DNA of 64,000 nucleotides, from positions 1,922,001 through 1,986,000 of the forward strand of contig NZ_CP079800.1 of NCBI RefSeq assembly GCF_028869115.1, read 5' to 3'. Numbering within the stretch: position 1 is the stretch's first letter; the number at the start of each line of letters is the position of its first letter. The stretch is from Pseudemcibacter aquimaris (lineage in GTDB: Bacteria; Pseudomonadota; Alphaproteobacteria; Sphingomonadales; Emcibacteraceae). Of this stretch, positions 44,409 to 53,733 are shown piece by piece. Both the position numbers and the translations under genes were made by a program. The notes below the pieces were generated by a model. That model searched no databases. It saw nothing but the letters and a program-made list of their open reading frames with translations, and was not told the DNA's origin.

Positions 44409-46247
44409 TTAAACCGCTTTAAATTTAACGGGTTGTTCGTCTTCGCGAATAACGCGGGCGGATGGGAATGTGACAGTCACGACCGTATATTGGCCAATTT
44501 CACTTTCAAGATTAACCGTGCCATCATGAAGATCAATGAATGACTTCACAAGTGACAATCCAAGTCCGGTACCCATTTCTGATTTATCATAACTGGTATC
44601 AATCTGATGGAATGGTTCAAACACATCATCAATTTTTTCCTTTGCAATGCCGATACCATTATCCTTGACGCTCATGACGATATCGCCATTTTCCGCTTGC
44701 TTGATCGAAACGATAATCTGTCCCAGCGCAAGTGTGAATTTCACCGCATTGGATAACAGATTGGTTAAAATCTGTTGGATCATTCGTTCATCGCCATAAA
44801 TCAGCGGCAAGCTTTGATCGATATCCAGTGAAACCGATAAATCCTTTGCGCGTGCCTGATTAGAAATCAACCTGATGGCCGCGTCACATGTTTCAATTAA
44901 ATCGACCTCGCTTTCAAAAAAGCGCATCTTTCCAGCTTCCACCTTGGAAAGGTCGAGAATATCATTAATGATGCTTAACAAGTGGCGACCACTATCATGA
45001 ATATCTTTTGCATATTCACGGGTCTTTGTTCGGCTAAACTCATCCAGTTCTTCGCTTGAAAGGATTTCTGAAAATCCGATAATTGCGTTTAATGGCGTTC
45101 TTAATTCATGGCTCATATTCGCAAGGAATTCCGACTTGGCGGTATTGGCGACTTCTGCCTGATCAATGGCGGCTTCCAGTTCTTCCTTAATGCGGGTGCG
45201 TTCTTCGTTATAGGCAATAACGTGGTGTAATTCCCGGGTTAATCTTGCAAATTCAGTATCATCATGAACCTCAACCGGTTTTACCACCTCGCCCTTGGCG
45301 ATTTTTTTCATCATATCTGAAAAATATTCGATGCGATTAAACAAGTTATGTTTCAGAATATATGTCCCAATCACCCAGACAACCAGAATACAAAGCACAG
45401 CCACCACAATTGAAATATATTTAAGATTATCCGACCTGATGATCACATCATCATCGCTGCCATATGCATAGATATTAATGAAATTTTGCCCGCCATTATA
45501 ATCAAGCCGCACAACAATCGGGTCGTTATTTTGAATATCAGTGGTATTTTCATCAGCAGGACGGGCAAGTTTTTCGCTAAATAAAACTTCATCATTCTGA
45601 CCTGTGATTTCCACATCCGCCAGTACAAAATTGGATATGCCCTTAAGCCCTTCCCAAACAGAAACCATAATCACCAATGAATATTTATAATCCGTCGCTT
45701 CCAATGGGTAGGCCATAACATATGATGGTTCATTGTTGATATTGGGGCGATAAACACCGCCCGGTTGATATCTTATATCCTCTGATTGGGTATAATGGTT
45801 GGTTAGAATTTTATTCATTAAATCCGGATCAAATTTATCAAGACCAAAACCACCAACATGTTCATAACTTTCATTAACGACCGCAAGGCCGATAATATTC
45901 ATGTTATTTTTTGCGTAAAAAGTTTCTTGTGTCACCTGATCAAAATATTGATTCAAGTTATTATCATTTAATGCCGCCCAAAATTGTTCATCACTGGTGA
46001 TAATATCACCAACAAGTCTTGAACCACCTTCCTGAATAGAAGTGGTCGTATTGATGACAACGGAACGAAGAACGTCTTCTTTATGTTTACGTTCATAATC
46101 AATGAAGAATTGAGAATAATTGGTGATACTGAATATATGCACCGCAAGCGGAACAAGCGCGATAAACAACATCACGCAAATCAATAAGGTTTTAAGATTA
46201 ATACCCAATCTGTTTAAATTAATTTTAAAAATTACATTTTGCTCCAA
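44409..46247 (-). CDS. Membrane sensor histidine kinase
   Basis: 612 residues. Helix 1 (19-41), a periplasmic Cache-like sensor (42-277), helix 2 (278-298), HAMP (about 300-350), a short coiled coil, the HisKA domain with His380 in [20 protein letters not shown], and a HATPase domain with N box LLSNAVKF, G1 DNGIGIAKE and G2 [12 protein letters not shown]. There is no receiver domain and no response regulator beside it, so it is an orphan kinase. The ligand is unknown. Its upstream region holds three small hairpins (46253-46316). Confidence 0.88.
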   Translation of the reverse strand: MEQNVIFKINLNRLGINLKTLLICVMLFIALVPLAVHIFSITNYSQFFIDYERKHKEDVLRSVVINTTTSIQEGGSRLVGDIITSDEQFWAALNDNNLNQYFDQVTQETFYAKNNMNIIGLAVVNESYEHVGGFGLDKFDPDLMNKILTNHYTQSEDIRYQPGGVYRPNINNEPSYVMAYPLEATDYKYSLVIMVSVWEGLKGISNFVLADVEITGQNDEVLFSEKLARPADENTTDIQNNDPIVVRLDYNGGQNFINIYAYGSDDDVIIRSDNLKYISIVVAVLCILVVWVIGTYILKHNLFNRIEYFSDMMKKIAKGEVVKPVEVHDDTEFARLTRELHHVIAYNEERTRIKEELEAAIDQAEVANTAKSEFLANMSHELRTPLNAIIGFSEILSSEELDEFSRTKTREYAKDIHDSGRHLLSIINDILDLSKVEAGKMRFFESEVDLIETCDAAIRLISNQARAKDLSVSLDIDQSLPLIYGDERMIQQILTNLLSNAVKFTLALGQIIVSIKQAENGDIVMSVKDNGIGIAKEKIDDVFEPFHQIDTSYDKSEMGTGLGLSLVKSFIDLHDGTVNLESEIGQYTVVTVTFPSARVIREDEQPVKFKAV

Positions 46248-46252
46248 TTGAA

Positions 46253-46316
46253 GCGATCATAATATTAAGATCGCCCACGCCTCAACCTCGCTTAGACGTT
46301 GAGATTACACCGTAAT
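46253..46316. other. Three consecutive short hairpins upstream of the kinase gene
   Basis: GCGATC/GATCGC (46253-46274), CTCAAC/GTTGAG (46281-46303) and ATTAC-ACC-GTAAT (46304-46316). They directly precede the minus-strand ATG at 46247, so they would lie in its leader or act as binding sites. Confidence 0.4.
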
Positions 46317-46383
46317 ATCTAAAAAAAGATTAACCGACTTAACAAATATGTAAAAAAAATATAACTATACTGAATGTATACTT

Positions 46384-47019
46384 TTAACTGACTTCGCTGA
46401 AGTTAACACCGCTTGTATTCGGCACTTCCTGCCCTAGGTTCAATCCGCCTTCGTAGGCTTTATTAACGGACGCCTGTGGCGTACTGCCAAAGTCATTAAC
46501 ATCGAAAGGTTCCTTAACGTCACCTTCACCGGAAAGTTCTTCTTTTTCCTTGGCGGCAAGCTCTGCGCGCGCTTTGTTTCTTGCGGCAACTGCGGCGGCG
46601 GCAACTTGTCTATCCTGTGCGGATGGTTTTGCTGGCGCAAGGGCTGCTGCAATCACCACATCAAGTTTCGCTACGGTTGCTTCCGGGTCCCCTTCAACCG
46701 GGGCAACATCAATCGGAACCTCGCCACCCGTGGCATATCGTTTCCCATCGGGGCCAACAGTATATGTGTATGAAGCACTGCCCGCATATTGACCACCTGC
46801 ATTTTTATGGGCGGCTTCGTGGGCGCGGACCTCCTGATCACGTTTTTTTAATTCATCGACCTGCTTCTGCTGCTCTTCACTTAGTTCTGACGCCGCCCCG
46901 GCATTTTCCGGTGGTTTGAATTCTGCTTTTTCCGCAGCACCACGATTGCCGGACAAGGGTTTATTCCCCTCTCCCGCGTTATGCAGTGGTGGTATCGATG
47001 TTGAAATATGATCAATCAT
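46384..47019 (-). CDS. Putative metalloprotease, SprA-related (CJM1_0395-like)
   Basis: 211 residues. The core (about 48-165) contains RAHEAAHKNAGGQYAG with an HExxH zinc motif (67-71), then SYTYTVGPDGKRYATGGEV and PEATVAKLDVVIAAALAPAK PSAQDRQVAAAA (quoted in parts), the pattern of the putative metalloprotease family named after Campylobacter CJM1_0395. The N- and C-terminal flanks are low-complexity. No signal peptide is seen. The natural substrate is unknown. Confidence 0.78.
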   Translation of the reverse strand: MIDHISTSIPPLHNAGEGNKPLSGNRGAAEKAEFKPPENAGAASELSEEQQKQVDELKKRDQEVRAHEAAHKNAGGQYAGSASYTYTVGPDGKRYATGGEVPIDVAPVEGDPEATVAKLDVVIAAALAPAKPSAQDRQVAAAAVAARNKARAELAAKEKEELSGEGDVKEPFDVNDFGSTPQASVNKAYEGGLNLGQEVPNTSGVNFSEVS

Positions 47020-47100
47020 GGGGTCATGATACCCTATTTTGGTAAATCAATCACTAATTTAATCGCAAAAATTGTGGTAAATTATAATTACCTCTTTGAA

Positions 47101-47661
47101 TTAAAAGAAACTAGCCTCGCCAGATTTTGATTCAGTTGACGATTTTCTATTATCATCATCGTCATCACGTCTTCTATCACGGTTTCTATCACCATCACGA
47201 CCGCGGTATGATCTTTTTGGTGGGTTTTTATAACGCTCAAGAACGGCTTTTCTTTCTTCAAGGCTTAATCCACCAACAATTTTAACCATCACTTCCTGAC
47301 TTTCGCCAATCATGCTTTGGTATCTGTTGTGATAGGCATCCATCGCTTCACGGAATTTAGCCGGATCGAATTGATCTGCGGCGATGATATGCATGATCGC
47401 GGTGCGCTGCGCCATAATATCCTTATAAATCGGAATAAGGTCGGCACGCTTGCTTTTCATGGTGACATAAAATTCATGCTTTCCGCTTTTTGGAAGCGGT
47501 TCAACAATTTTGGAAATCGAATGATCAAACGAAAGCCGCGTCATGCGTAATTCTTTCGCCTTATGTCCGGCATAAAGATAACCAATCACAAAGAAGTTAA
47601 CCCCTAACGACAAGAGCATCACTATACTTATCCAATTGATTTTAAGTGATAAATTCTTCAT
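47101..47661 (-). CDS. CpxP/CnrX-like periplasmic metal-sensor protein
   Basis: 186 residues. An N-terminal helix (9-30) anchors a helical periplasmic domain (35-150) that resembles the heavy-metal-sensor / Spy-CpxP superfamily: HEFYVTMKSKRADLIPIY, REAMDAYHNRYQSMIGESQE and GLSLEERKAVLERYKNPP. The C-terminal 40 residues are a highly charged Arg/Asp-rich tail. It is the third gene of the sigma-factor operon, overlapping the gene before it by four bases. The layout recalls CnrYXH, in which such a protein senses metal and releases the anti-sigma factor. Confidence 0.75.
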   Translation of the reverse strand: MKNLSLKINWISIVMLLSLGVNFFVIGYLYAGHKAKELRMTRLSFDHSISKIVEPLPKSGKHEFYVTMKSKRADLIPIYKDIMAQRTAIMHIIAADQFDPAKFREAMDAYHNRYQSMIGESQEVMVKIVGGLSLEERKAVLERYKNPPKRSYRGRDGDRNRDRRRDDDDDNRKSSTESKSGEASFF

Positions 47662-48029
47662 TCTACTGTTTCCTCAACAAATATAAACTCTTCCAGATCA
47701 AGCAATGTTTCTGTGTTTTCATCAAGAACGGTTTCACCACCCGCGATGTTAAAAGCTTCCTGTTCGATTTCTGCGATTTCATCTTCGGCCAGTGCTGTAC
47801 CACCTGCGCTCCCCATATAAAGACCAAGGGCACACGCCGCCGTGAGACCCGACAGTCGCGGCACAAGGAACAAGAACCAATCGCTTAACCGTTTTGGCAA
47901 GCTAAAGACCGGGTTCTGTTCCACTTCACGCGGAATATCCATAATACTGTCAACGAGCGCCCGACTTGGTTCGGGGCTATATTTTCTGGCATATTCGTCC
48001 AGATATTCGTTCAGTTTACTTTCATTCAT
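47658..48029 (-). CDS. Membrane protein, probable anti-sigma factor
   Basis: 123 residues: a cytoplasmic N-terminus of about 55 residues (MNESKLNEYLDEYARKYSPE), one helix (about 50-77) and an acidic periplasmic C-terminus of about 45 residues. There is no zinc-binding anti-sigma motif. It sits between the ECF sigma gene and the CpxP/CnrX-like gene with an ATGA overlap to the latter, which is the position of an anti-sigma factor in CnrYXH-type operons. The assignment is by context. Confidence 0.6.
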   Translation of the reverse strand: MNESKLNEYLDEYARKYSPEPSRALVDSIMDIPREVEQNPVFSLPKRLSDWFLFLVPRLSGLTAACALGLYMGSAGGTALAEDEIAEIEQEAFNIAGGETVLDENTETLLDLEEFIFVEETVE

Positions 48030-48056
48030 CTTCCGTTCTCCTTAGGACAAAACGAC

Positions 48057-48632
48057 CTAGCTTATTTCCTTTAACAGCATGTCTTTGTCGTTTCCTAAAA
48101 TATCCGCCAATTTGCGCCTTCCTCTTACCAGATAAGATTCTAGTGCATTAAGGCTCACTTCCATCACCTCTGCCGCCTGTTTATTCGATAACCCTTGAAA
48201 ATAACAAAGCATGATGGCTGTGTTCTGCCGCCACGGCAGTTTTTCAAGGGCCTCTTTTATTTGCGCAGAACGTTGATCAACGGCTATCACATTTTCTGCT
48301 CCCGCATCATTGGACGGGATATTTTCCAGGACATCCACTTTTTCCTGTGGTTTTCTTTTCCTGCAAACGTCATAACAAAGGTTGGTAACCACCCGATAAA
48401 ACCATGTTGTGAACTTGGTTTTACGGGCCGGATCCCATTTGGTGGCATGCTTCCATACGCGAATGAACGCTTCCTGCATGACTTCTTCTGCTTCTGCGGC
48501 ATTACCCAGAAGCTTTGTGGCATAACCCAGATTCAACGACAGGTGCCGATCCACCAGCACGCCATATGCTGTTTGATCACCATCCCCGATACGCAGCATT
48601 AAATCTTCGTCGGTTATTGCATCTGTTCCCAT
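48057..48632 (-). CDS. ECF-type RNA polymerase sigma factor
   Basis: 191 residues with region 2 (LMLRIGDGDQTAYGVLVDRH, then AEEVMQEAFIRVWKHA and KFTTWFYRVVTNLC) and region 4 (LEKLPWRQNTAIMLCYFQGL SNKQAAEVMEVSLNALESYL, quoted in parts). Region 3 is absent, as in ECF sigma factors. It heads the operon with a predicted anti-sigma factor (27 bases on) and a CpxP/CnrX-like protein. Its regulon should include this operon. Confidence 0.9.
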   Translation of the reverse strand: MGTDAITDEDLMLRIGDGDQTAYGVLVDRHLSLNLGYATKLLGNAAEAEEVMQEAFIRVWKHATKWDPARKTKFTTWFYRVVTNLCYDVCRKRKPQEKVDVLENIPSNDAGAENVIAVDQRSAQIKEALEKLPWRQNTAIMLCYFQGLSNKQAAEVMEVSLNALESYLVRGRRKLADILGNDKDMLLKEIS

Positions 48633-48751
48633 TCAGGTACCACCAATTGTTACCGTTCACCCTATTATACGCAAAAGGTGCAGAAACCCTGCACAAAAAA
48701 AACGCTAAATGATTTTTAGTGCTTTTAATCTATGGTTATGAACGGTCACTG

Positions 48752-49201
48752 TTAAAAATGGAACAAGACTTTCACCGTATCGGGTAATGAATCCACCTTC
48801 GACATATCAACAAAACTGATGCCGCCCGGTTTGCGCTCGACCATTTTAATAATGCGGCTAACTGTACCGATTTTTCTAGGTGGGGTTTGGCCTTCACGTT
48901 GCTTGAAACTAAGCCAATATGCTTGAAATTCAATTTCATTCATTTTCAATACATCGCTCAGAAAATGGGCATAAACCTCATCTGTTTCGCGCCTTCCGAT
49001 TGGATAAGCATCGATACTGCCCCATGAGGTTTGCTGTTTTAAGAAAACGCGCTGCACTTGTTTTTTTAAGTTCTCTTCATCACCGGAAAGATTATTTTCA
49101 CTGTTGATAATCACCGCATATTCCATGGCAGTGGCATTTGTGATGGCTGCTAACATAACCCATGTGGAAATTGCAAATATTCTAATACTAAAATTTTTCA
49201 T
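48752..49201 (-). CDS. Small exported PstS-like protein
   Basis: 149 residues with a signal peptide (1-25, ends TATA-M). The pattern VIINSENNLSGDEENLKKQV, RVFLKQQTSWGSIDAYPIGR and PGGISFVD resembles short substrate-binding-like proteins annotated as phosphate ABC binding proteins. No ABC permease is near. It lies nine bases downstream of the OprO/P-type porin gene, consistent with a shared role in phosphate or another oxyanion. Confidence 0.65.
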   Translation of the reverse strand: MKNFSIRIFAISTWVMLAAITNATAMEYAVIINSENNLSGDEENLKKQVQRVFLKQQTSWGSIDAYPIGRRETDEVYAHFLSDVLKMNEIEFQAYWLSFKQREGQTPPRKIGTVSRIIKMVERKPGGISFVDMSKVDSLPDTVKVLFHF

Positions 49202-49210
49202 GATACCTTC

Positions 49211-50542
49211 CTAAAATGAGAATGTTGCTGACAATTGATATGAGCGCACGTCGGCTTCTGAAATTGGGCCATTAGGCAGCCCTTCTTCAACGGCTTCGAA
49301 GTTCTTGAATGTCGCTATCCCACGAAGACGAACATTCTTGGTCGGGACAAAATTCAAGCCAACCGCATGTTCAATCTGGTTCCCCCTGTCATTGCCGTCA
49401 TCAAAGAAATCAAACCTGTAAAAGGCAGTCCATTGATCATTCAAGCGATATGCCGGTTGTGTATAAAACGCCAATCTGTCAGATAGGTGATCTTCATTCG
49501 TGTAGAAAATCTCACTCTTCCAAAGTATCGGCCCCTTGTCATAAAGAAGGTCTGCGCCATAAAGGATATAATCAGAACTCTGGCCGCCGATCAGGCTTGG
49601 GCGAACACGGCTCCCGCCACCAAGGTTTGCACCAACGGTTATGCCCGTATCACCAAACGTATATCCAACACGACCCCCATAATTAAAGCTTTCCGGATTG
49701 CCGACAAAACTACCGACATAAAGGTCATATTTAAGCCTGCCATTATCGGTGAATGTTTGACCGTGGATATTGGCCCCAGTCATGAAATTAGCAAACATGC
49801 TTTGGCCGCCAAACGGCCTTAAAAACTGTGGCTGTTCCGGATCAAGCAAGATTGCTGGGAAATGATCAACGTTAATAATGCCATGCGGCGTAATGAAACG
49901 GCCAACCCGTACATTCAAGGCATCCGATGCTTTATAATTTGCCCATGCGATCACCGTTGGTGAAATACCTGCACCCGGAATTTGGAAAGTTGGGTCCGTT
50001 CTTTGTTCATCATCCTGAAAAATCGGCGCAGATTCACGGATGAAGGCCTGCGCGAGAAATGCTGACCAATTTTCACCAAGCTGTGCACGCATCAATATTT
50101 CAAATGTTTGCCTGTTAAAACTTGTCGCTGATCCATCGCGGCCGTCCACGTGCGTAACCGCCGAATGAAGAAACCCACCGATATCAAGCGACAGCGCATC
50201 AAATGATTGCACAAGTGCCCTATCGCCGGTCTTGTCTTCCAGCTCTAATAATTCATCTTCGACGACTTCCAACCGCTCTGTATTTTCCTGAACCAGCTCT
50301 ACTGTCTCTTCTGGAATAGAAAGCGTTTCGACGTTTTCCGTTTCTGAATTTTTAAGTGCTGTGATTTCGGTTTGTAATGACGAAATCATTTCAAGTGCTT
50401 GCGATAATTTACTTTCCAGTTCCGCAAGTCGGCTCTCATCATTCGATTGCGCATATGTTGGGGATAACATTGTTGTGGCCAACAATCCCCCCAATAGTGA
50501 CATTTTCAATTTTCTTTTAAAAACTTCCCGAGTTTTACCCAT
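49211..50542 (-). CDS. OprO/OprP-type porin
   Basis: 443 residues. A signal peptide (1-31, ends TYAQS) is followed by a coiled coil (35-95) that may trimerise or reach peptidoglycan, and a beta barrel with alternating hydrophobic residues (VRVGRFITPHGIINVDHFPA, SFVGNPESFNYGGRVGYTF) ending in Phe (YQLSATFSF), the BAM signal. The barrel part resembles phosphate-selective porins O and P. ATG 50542 has AAGGA nine bases upstream. The small PstS-like gene follows. Confidence 0.78.
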   Translation of the reverse strand: MGKTREVFKRKLKMSLLGGLLATTMLSPTYAQSNDESRLAELESKLSQALEMISSLQTEITALKNSETENVETLSIPEETVELVQENTERLEVVEDELLELEDKTGDRALVQSFDALSLDIGGFLHSAVTHVDGRDGSATSFNRQTFEILMRAQLGENWSAFLAQAFIRESAPIFQDDEQRTDPTFQIPGAGISPTVIAWANYKASDALNVRVGRFITPHGIINVDHFPAILLDPEQPQFLRPFGGQSMFANFMTGANIHGQTFTDNGRLKYDLYVGSFVGNPESFNYGGRVGYTFGDTGITVGANLGGGSRVRPSLIGGQSSDYILYGADLLYDKGPILWKSEIFYTNEDHLSDRLAFYTQPAYRLNDQWTAFYRFDFFDDGNDRGNQIEHAVGLNFVPTKNVRLRGIATFKNFEAVEEGLPNGPISEADVRSYQLSATFSF

Positions 50543-50936
50543 GATAACTATCCTTAACTAATTGTTATAAAAATGTTTTTTTGGAAACTTCCTTAAAAAC
50601 ATTTTTAGTGGCAGAAAAAGATACATCAGAGAAACGTCAAAAAATAATCACTTGAATTAACGTGTTAGTGTAAATAAGTGACCAATAAAATCACATACTT
50701 AGGGCATTAAATAACAAAGAAATCACAGCCAGTTCAATTTAACGTGAGACGTCGTGTGGCATCTGTGATCACAAATGGAAAATCGAATATAAAATAGAAC
50801 ATATTTTAATTTTTTATGACAGAATTGAAAAGAAATACACCTGTTCCACCACAAGCTTTAAAAATTAAAGTGTTGATAGTCCAATTGTTAAAAGATATAA
50901 CTTTGCACTAATGAATAATTACGAAGACCAATAAGT
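50543..50936. other. Divergent regulatory region of the porin and PAS genes
   Basis: 394 bases, AT-rich. Contents: the long hairpin at 50569-50606 in the porin leader, a ten-base palindrome TGTGATCACA (50764-50773) without a family match, and a single CTGTCATA (minus strand, 50815-50822) that is half a Pho box only. No gene. Confidence 0.5.
50569..50606. promoter_or_regulatory. Long hairpin in the porin leader
   Basis: AAAAATGTTTTT and AAAAACATTTTT pair over 12 bases around a GGAA/TTCC inner stem. On the minus strand it ends in T residues 27 bases before the porin start, which would fit an attenuator in the 5' leader. Confidence 0.45.
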
Positions 50937-51464
50937 ATGTCACTTGAGTCACTAAGCAAAAAAATCATTAATTTTCAGGAAAATGAAAATAATCTGAAAT
51001 GCCATCTTTTGTGCGTTAATGACAGCTTTTCTAATGAAGCATCCAAACTTGCCCCCATCTACGAAATCTGGGATGACGTAAGAGGGAATAAAAAGCTCCC
51101 TGCTTGGAAAGATTTCAAATTTGAAAACTTTAAAGGGTGGCATTCTAATATTCGCATCCAAGATGTTGGGGAAACAATCGATGCCCCGAAACGCAACATC
51201 ATCATCGGTGATGTGTTTGCACAATATTGGGGCGAGAAAACAATTTACGAACAAATCGAAGAAGGAATGCCCCCTTCTCAAGACACGGTCGATAAATATT
51301 TCGAATATCTTGGGTATCTTTACAATCATCATTACGGCATCAATTACGGCGCAATACCAAAACATGATGGCAGCCTGATACCGTCATTATGGATCGAGCT
51401 TCCGATGGCCAATGACGGTGAAAATGTAACGCATATCTTATCCGCGATTGTAACAACCACATAA
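50937..51464 (+). CDS. PAS-domain protein (PAS_5-like)
   Basis: 175 residues, soluble. The segment APIYEIWDDVRGNKKLPAWK DFKFENFKGWHSNIRIQDV (quoted in parts) matches the N-terminal part of PAS_5/DUF1457-type domains (YxxWxxxRxGRxxPxRxDFxP); a later region IGDVFAQYWGEKTIYEQI continues the PAS-like fold. Ligand and partner are unknown. It stands alone before a DUF3592 gene. Confidence 0.65.
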   Translation: MSLESLSKKIINFQENENNLKCHLLCVNDSFSNEASKLAPIYEIWDDVRGNKKLPAWKDFKFENFKGWHSNIRIQDVGETIDAPKRNIIIGDVFAQYWGEKTIYEQIEEGMPPSQDTVDKYFEYLGYLYNHHYGINYGAIPKHDGSLIPSLWIELPMANDGENVTHILSAIVTTT

Positions 51465-51529
51465 AGACAGCATTAGACCTGCTTTCAATAATTTGATACC
51501 CTGACTTTAAAATACATCGGGGTTAATCA

Positions 51530-52624
51530 TTGTTTGATTTTATTTTTGATACATTATTTTCTTTTTTCAATACATGGGAAACGTTAGGTCTGCTTCTTAT
51601 GGGTGTGGCTTTTATTTCCTTTGGCACTGCATTTCTGGGCTATGAGATTTACTGGCGGTTAAAATCCGAACGGATTGATGGCGTGATCACCGCCGTTAAG
51701 GCACAAGGCAAATATTTTTATTCCGTATTTAAATATAAAACCCACGACGGCCAAGAACTTGAACAGGATAGCGCACTGGGTTCCAGTTCCATTTTAAGCC
51801 GTTTACCCGGCACCCATGTTAATTTGATGATCATGCCGGATAACCCGAAAAAAATACGCCGCCCCACAATGATCTGGTTTGTGTTTGGCACAATGTTCCT
51901 CGTACCCGGTCTATTCATCATGAATTTGGCCATTAAAAAATTTGAATTTAATTACATGATGGCGCTTTTTATCCTCGCCGGAATTCTATTTGGTGGGGAA
52001 AAGGTGTTTCATTTTTACCGCAAAATAACCCACAGTAAATTTGACCGCGAATTATTATCTGAATTCTGGCGCGATATTAAAGCGGGCAAAAAACCGACAT
52101 CCGAACCTCATGAGATTAATGGCGAAATCCTTACAAAACCCGAAATCATCAAACATGCAAAATCCCATTTGAAATACAGCAAGGTAACAACGCTGGTGCT
52201 ATTTTTAATATCAATCGGGCTTGGGTACTGGGGATATTACAGCGGGCAGGAAATGATCGATATGACCGAAAATGGCTTACGCACATCCGGCACCATCATC
52301 GGCATGGAAACACATGATAACAGCGATAATACCGGCTATACATATTACGCCATCATCCGCTTTATGGACGAAAACGGTGAAACACACGAATTCACCGACA
52401 GCATCGGATCAAGTACCCCACTATATGACCGTGGGGAAACGGTTGATGTGCTGTATAAACCCAAATCACCAAACATATCCATCATCGACCGCGGCATATT
52501 AAATTGGGGCATCAGCACCCTCGCCGCCTTATTTTCATTATGGGCGTTATGGGGATCATTCGTGTTTCTGGGCGCAGAGAAAAGATTTAATAATCATCCG
52601 ATCCATAGAAGCATTATAACCTAA
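51530..52624 (+). CDS. DUF3592 membrane protein with two tandem modules
   Basis: 364 residues. Two copies of a helix - beta domain - helix module are visible: residues 14-130 (DGVITAVKAQGKYFYSVFKY, LPGTHVNLMIMPDNPKKIRR) and 220-355 (SGTIIGMETHDNSDNTGYTY, YDRGETVDVLYKPKSPN). DUF3592 proteins are predicted inner-membrane proteins of unknown function. TTG 51530 is the start, with GGGG about ten bases upstream. The DUF4440 gene follows 16 bases later. Confidence 0.72.
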   Translation: MFDFIFDTLFSFFNTWETLGLLLMGVAFISFGTAFLGYEIYWRLKSERIDGVITAVKAQGKYFYSVFKYKTHDGQELEQDSALGSSSILSRLPGTHVNLMIMPDNPKKIRRPTMIWFVFGTMFLVPGLFIMNLAIKKFEFNYMMALFILAGILFGGEKVFHFYRKITHSKFDRELLSEFWRDIKAGKKPTSEPHEINGEILTKPEIIKHAKSHLKYSKVTTLVLFLISIGLGYWGYYSGQEMIDMTENGLRTSGTIIGMETHDNSDNTGYTYYAIIRFMDENGETHEFTDSIGSSTPLYDRGETVDVLYKPKSPNISIIDRGILNWGISTLAALFSLWALWGSFVFLGAEKRFNNHPIHRSIIT

Positions 52625-52640
52625 ACCAAAAGGAAAAATC

Positions 52641-53090
52641 ATGAAGCATATTATCAAAATCATATCCATGTGGTTCCTATCCATTATCATTGCACCAATC
52701 GCATATGCCAATGATGATGTTGCCGCACAAATTCAGATACAAAATTCGAAATATGAAAATGGGTATAATAGCGGTAATGCGGATGCGGTTGCAGCGCTTC
52801 ATACGAAAGACGCGCGCGTTATGGTTTCCGGTTTTCCAACCTCTGTTGGCAAAGATGCCATTCGCGCCAACATTACCGCCGAAACATCCGGGCCCGCCAA
52901 ATTAAATCTTAGCCTTGAAACCACTGAATTAGATGTGGCGGAAAATATGGCCTATGAAAAAGGAAGATGGACAACCGTAATCAAGGAAGAAGGGAAAGCG
53001 GATATAACAATAAACGGGCCTTACTTGGTTATTTGGAAAAAAGTGGATAATAAATGGCTAATTCATTTTGACGCTGTTTTTTCTGAATAA
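52641..53090 (+). CDS. Exported SnoaL-like (DUF4440) protein
   Basis: 149 residues. A signal peptide (1-23, ends AYAN) precedes an NTF2-like alpha+beta domain of about 120 residues with YNSGNADAVAALHTKDARVM and IWKKVDNKWLIHFDAVFSE, the DUF4440/SnoaL-like pattern. Such small barrels bind diverse ligands; no catalytic residue can be assigned. It follows the DUF3592 gene closely and may be co-transcribed. Confidence 0.75.
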   Translation: MKHIIKIISMWFLSIIIAPIAYANDDVAAQIQIQNSKYENGYNSGNADAVAALHTKDARVMVSGFPTSVGKDAIRANITAETSGPAKLNLSLETTELDVAENMAYEKGRWTTVIKEEGKADITINGPYLVIWKKVDNKWLIHFDAVFSE

Positions 53091-53093
53091 AAT

Positions 53094-53732
53094 TTATTCA
53101 ATAATCGTTGCACCTTGTCGGATGAGTAATTCTTTATCTTTGGCCCATTGGGTATCGGATGTCGATAGCACTGCGTTATCATATATTTCAACTTTATAGC
53201 CGCGGTTTAACGCCCCTAAACTGGTATTTTTGACGCAGTAATTCCCATCCAGCCCAGAAATCAATAATGTTCCGATATTCTTTTTTGCCAGATATTCTAA
53301 AAGATCCGGATTTGAAAATGCATCACCTGCCGACTTGATCATTTCAAAATCAGATTTAATTTTTAAACGATTATCCAGCCCTAAACCATTTGAGTTTTCG
53401 CAACCCTTCCCACCGGCAAGTATTTTCATTAGTAAGTTTATATACCATCCATTGAAAATATGGCGGATCGTGATGACCGAATGCTGTGCATCATTATATT
53501 CAACACTCAACGTATTTACTTGATCAAGCCGCCCTTTAAGATAGGACGGCGTATATTTATCCGTTTCGAAATTGGATGTAAAATCATCCTGTAAATCGAT
53601 GACGAGCAATGCTTTATTTGAACGGGTCGTAATATCGATCTTTTCGCCCTTTGTCGGCGTTTGGTTTAGACGCATTGTCCAAAAGGTATATAGAATAAGC
53701 ATTATAATTATAAAAAGAGGAATTCCCCACAT
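53094..53732 (-). CDS. Membrane-anchored isochorismatase-like hydrolase
   Basis: 212 residues. One N-terminal helix (3-22) is unusual for the family. The cysteine-hydrolase fold follows: ALLVIDLQDDFTSNF with the catalytic Asp, and SGLDGNYCVKNTSLGALNRG with the nucleophilic Cys and the usual cis-peptide environment. The lysine of the triad is probably in the FEMIKSAGDAF region. The substrate may be an amide or isochorismate-like molecule. It begins one base after a MarR gene in the same direction. Confidence 0.75.
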   Translation of the reverse strand: MWGIPLFIIIMLILYTFWTMRLNQTPTKGEKIDITTRSNKALLVIDLQDDFTSNFETDKYTPSYLKGRLDQVNTLSVEYNDAQHSVITIRHIFNGWYINLLMKILAGGKGCENSNGLGLDNRLKIKSDFEMIKSAGDAFSNPDLLEYLAKKNIGTLLISGLDGNYCVKNTSLGALNRGYKVEIYDNAVLSTSDTQWAKDKELLIRQGATIIE

Positions 53733-53733
53733 G

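Noticed and set aside
50764-50773. CRP/FNR-type site TGTGATCACA
   Set aside because: The two half-sites have no six-base spacer, so it does not fit the CRP or FNR consensus.
50815-50822. Pho box in front of the OprO/P-type porin
   Set aside because: Only one CTGTCATA half is present; the second repeat at 11-base spacing is missing.
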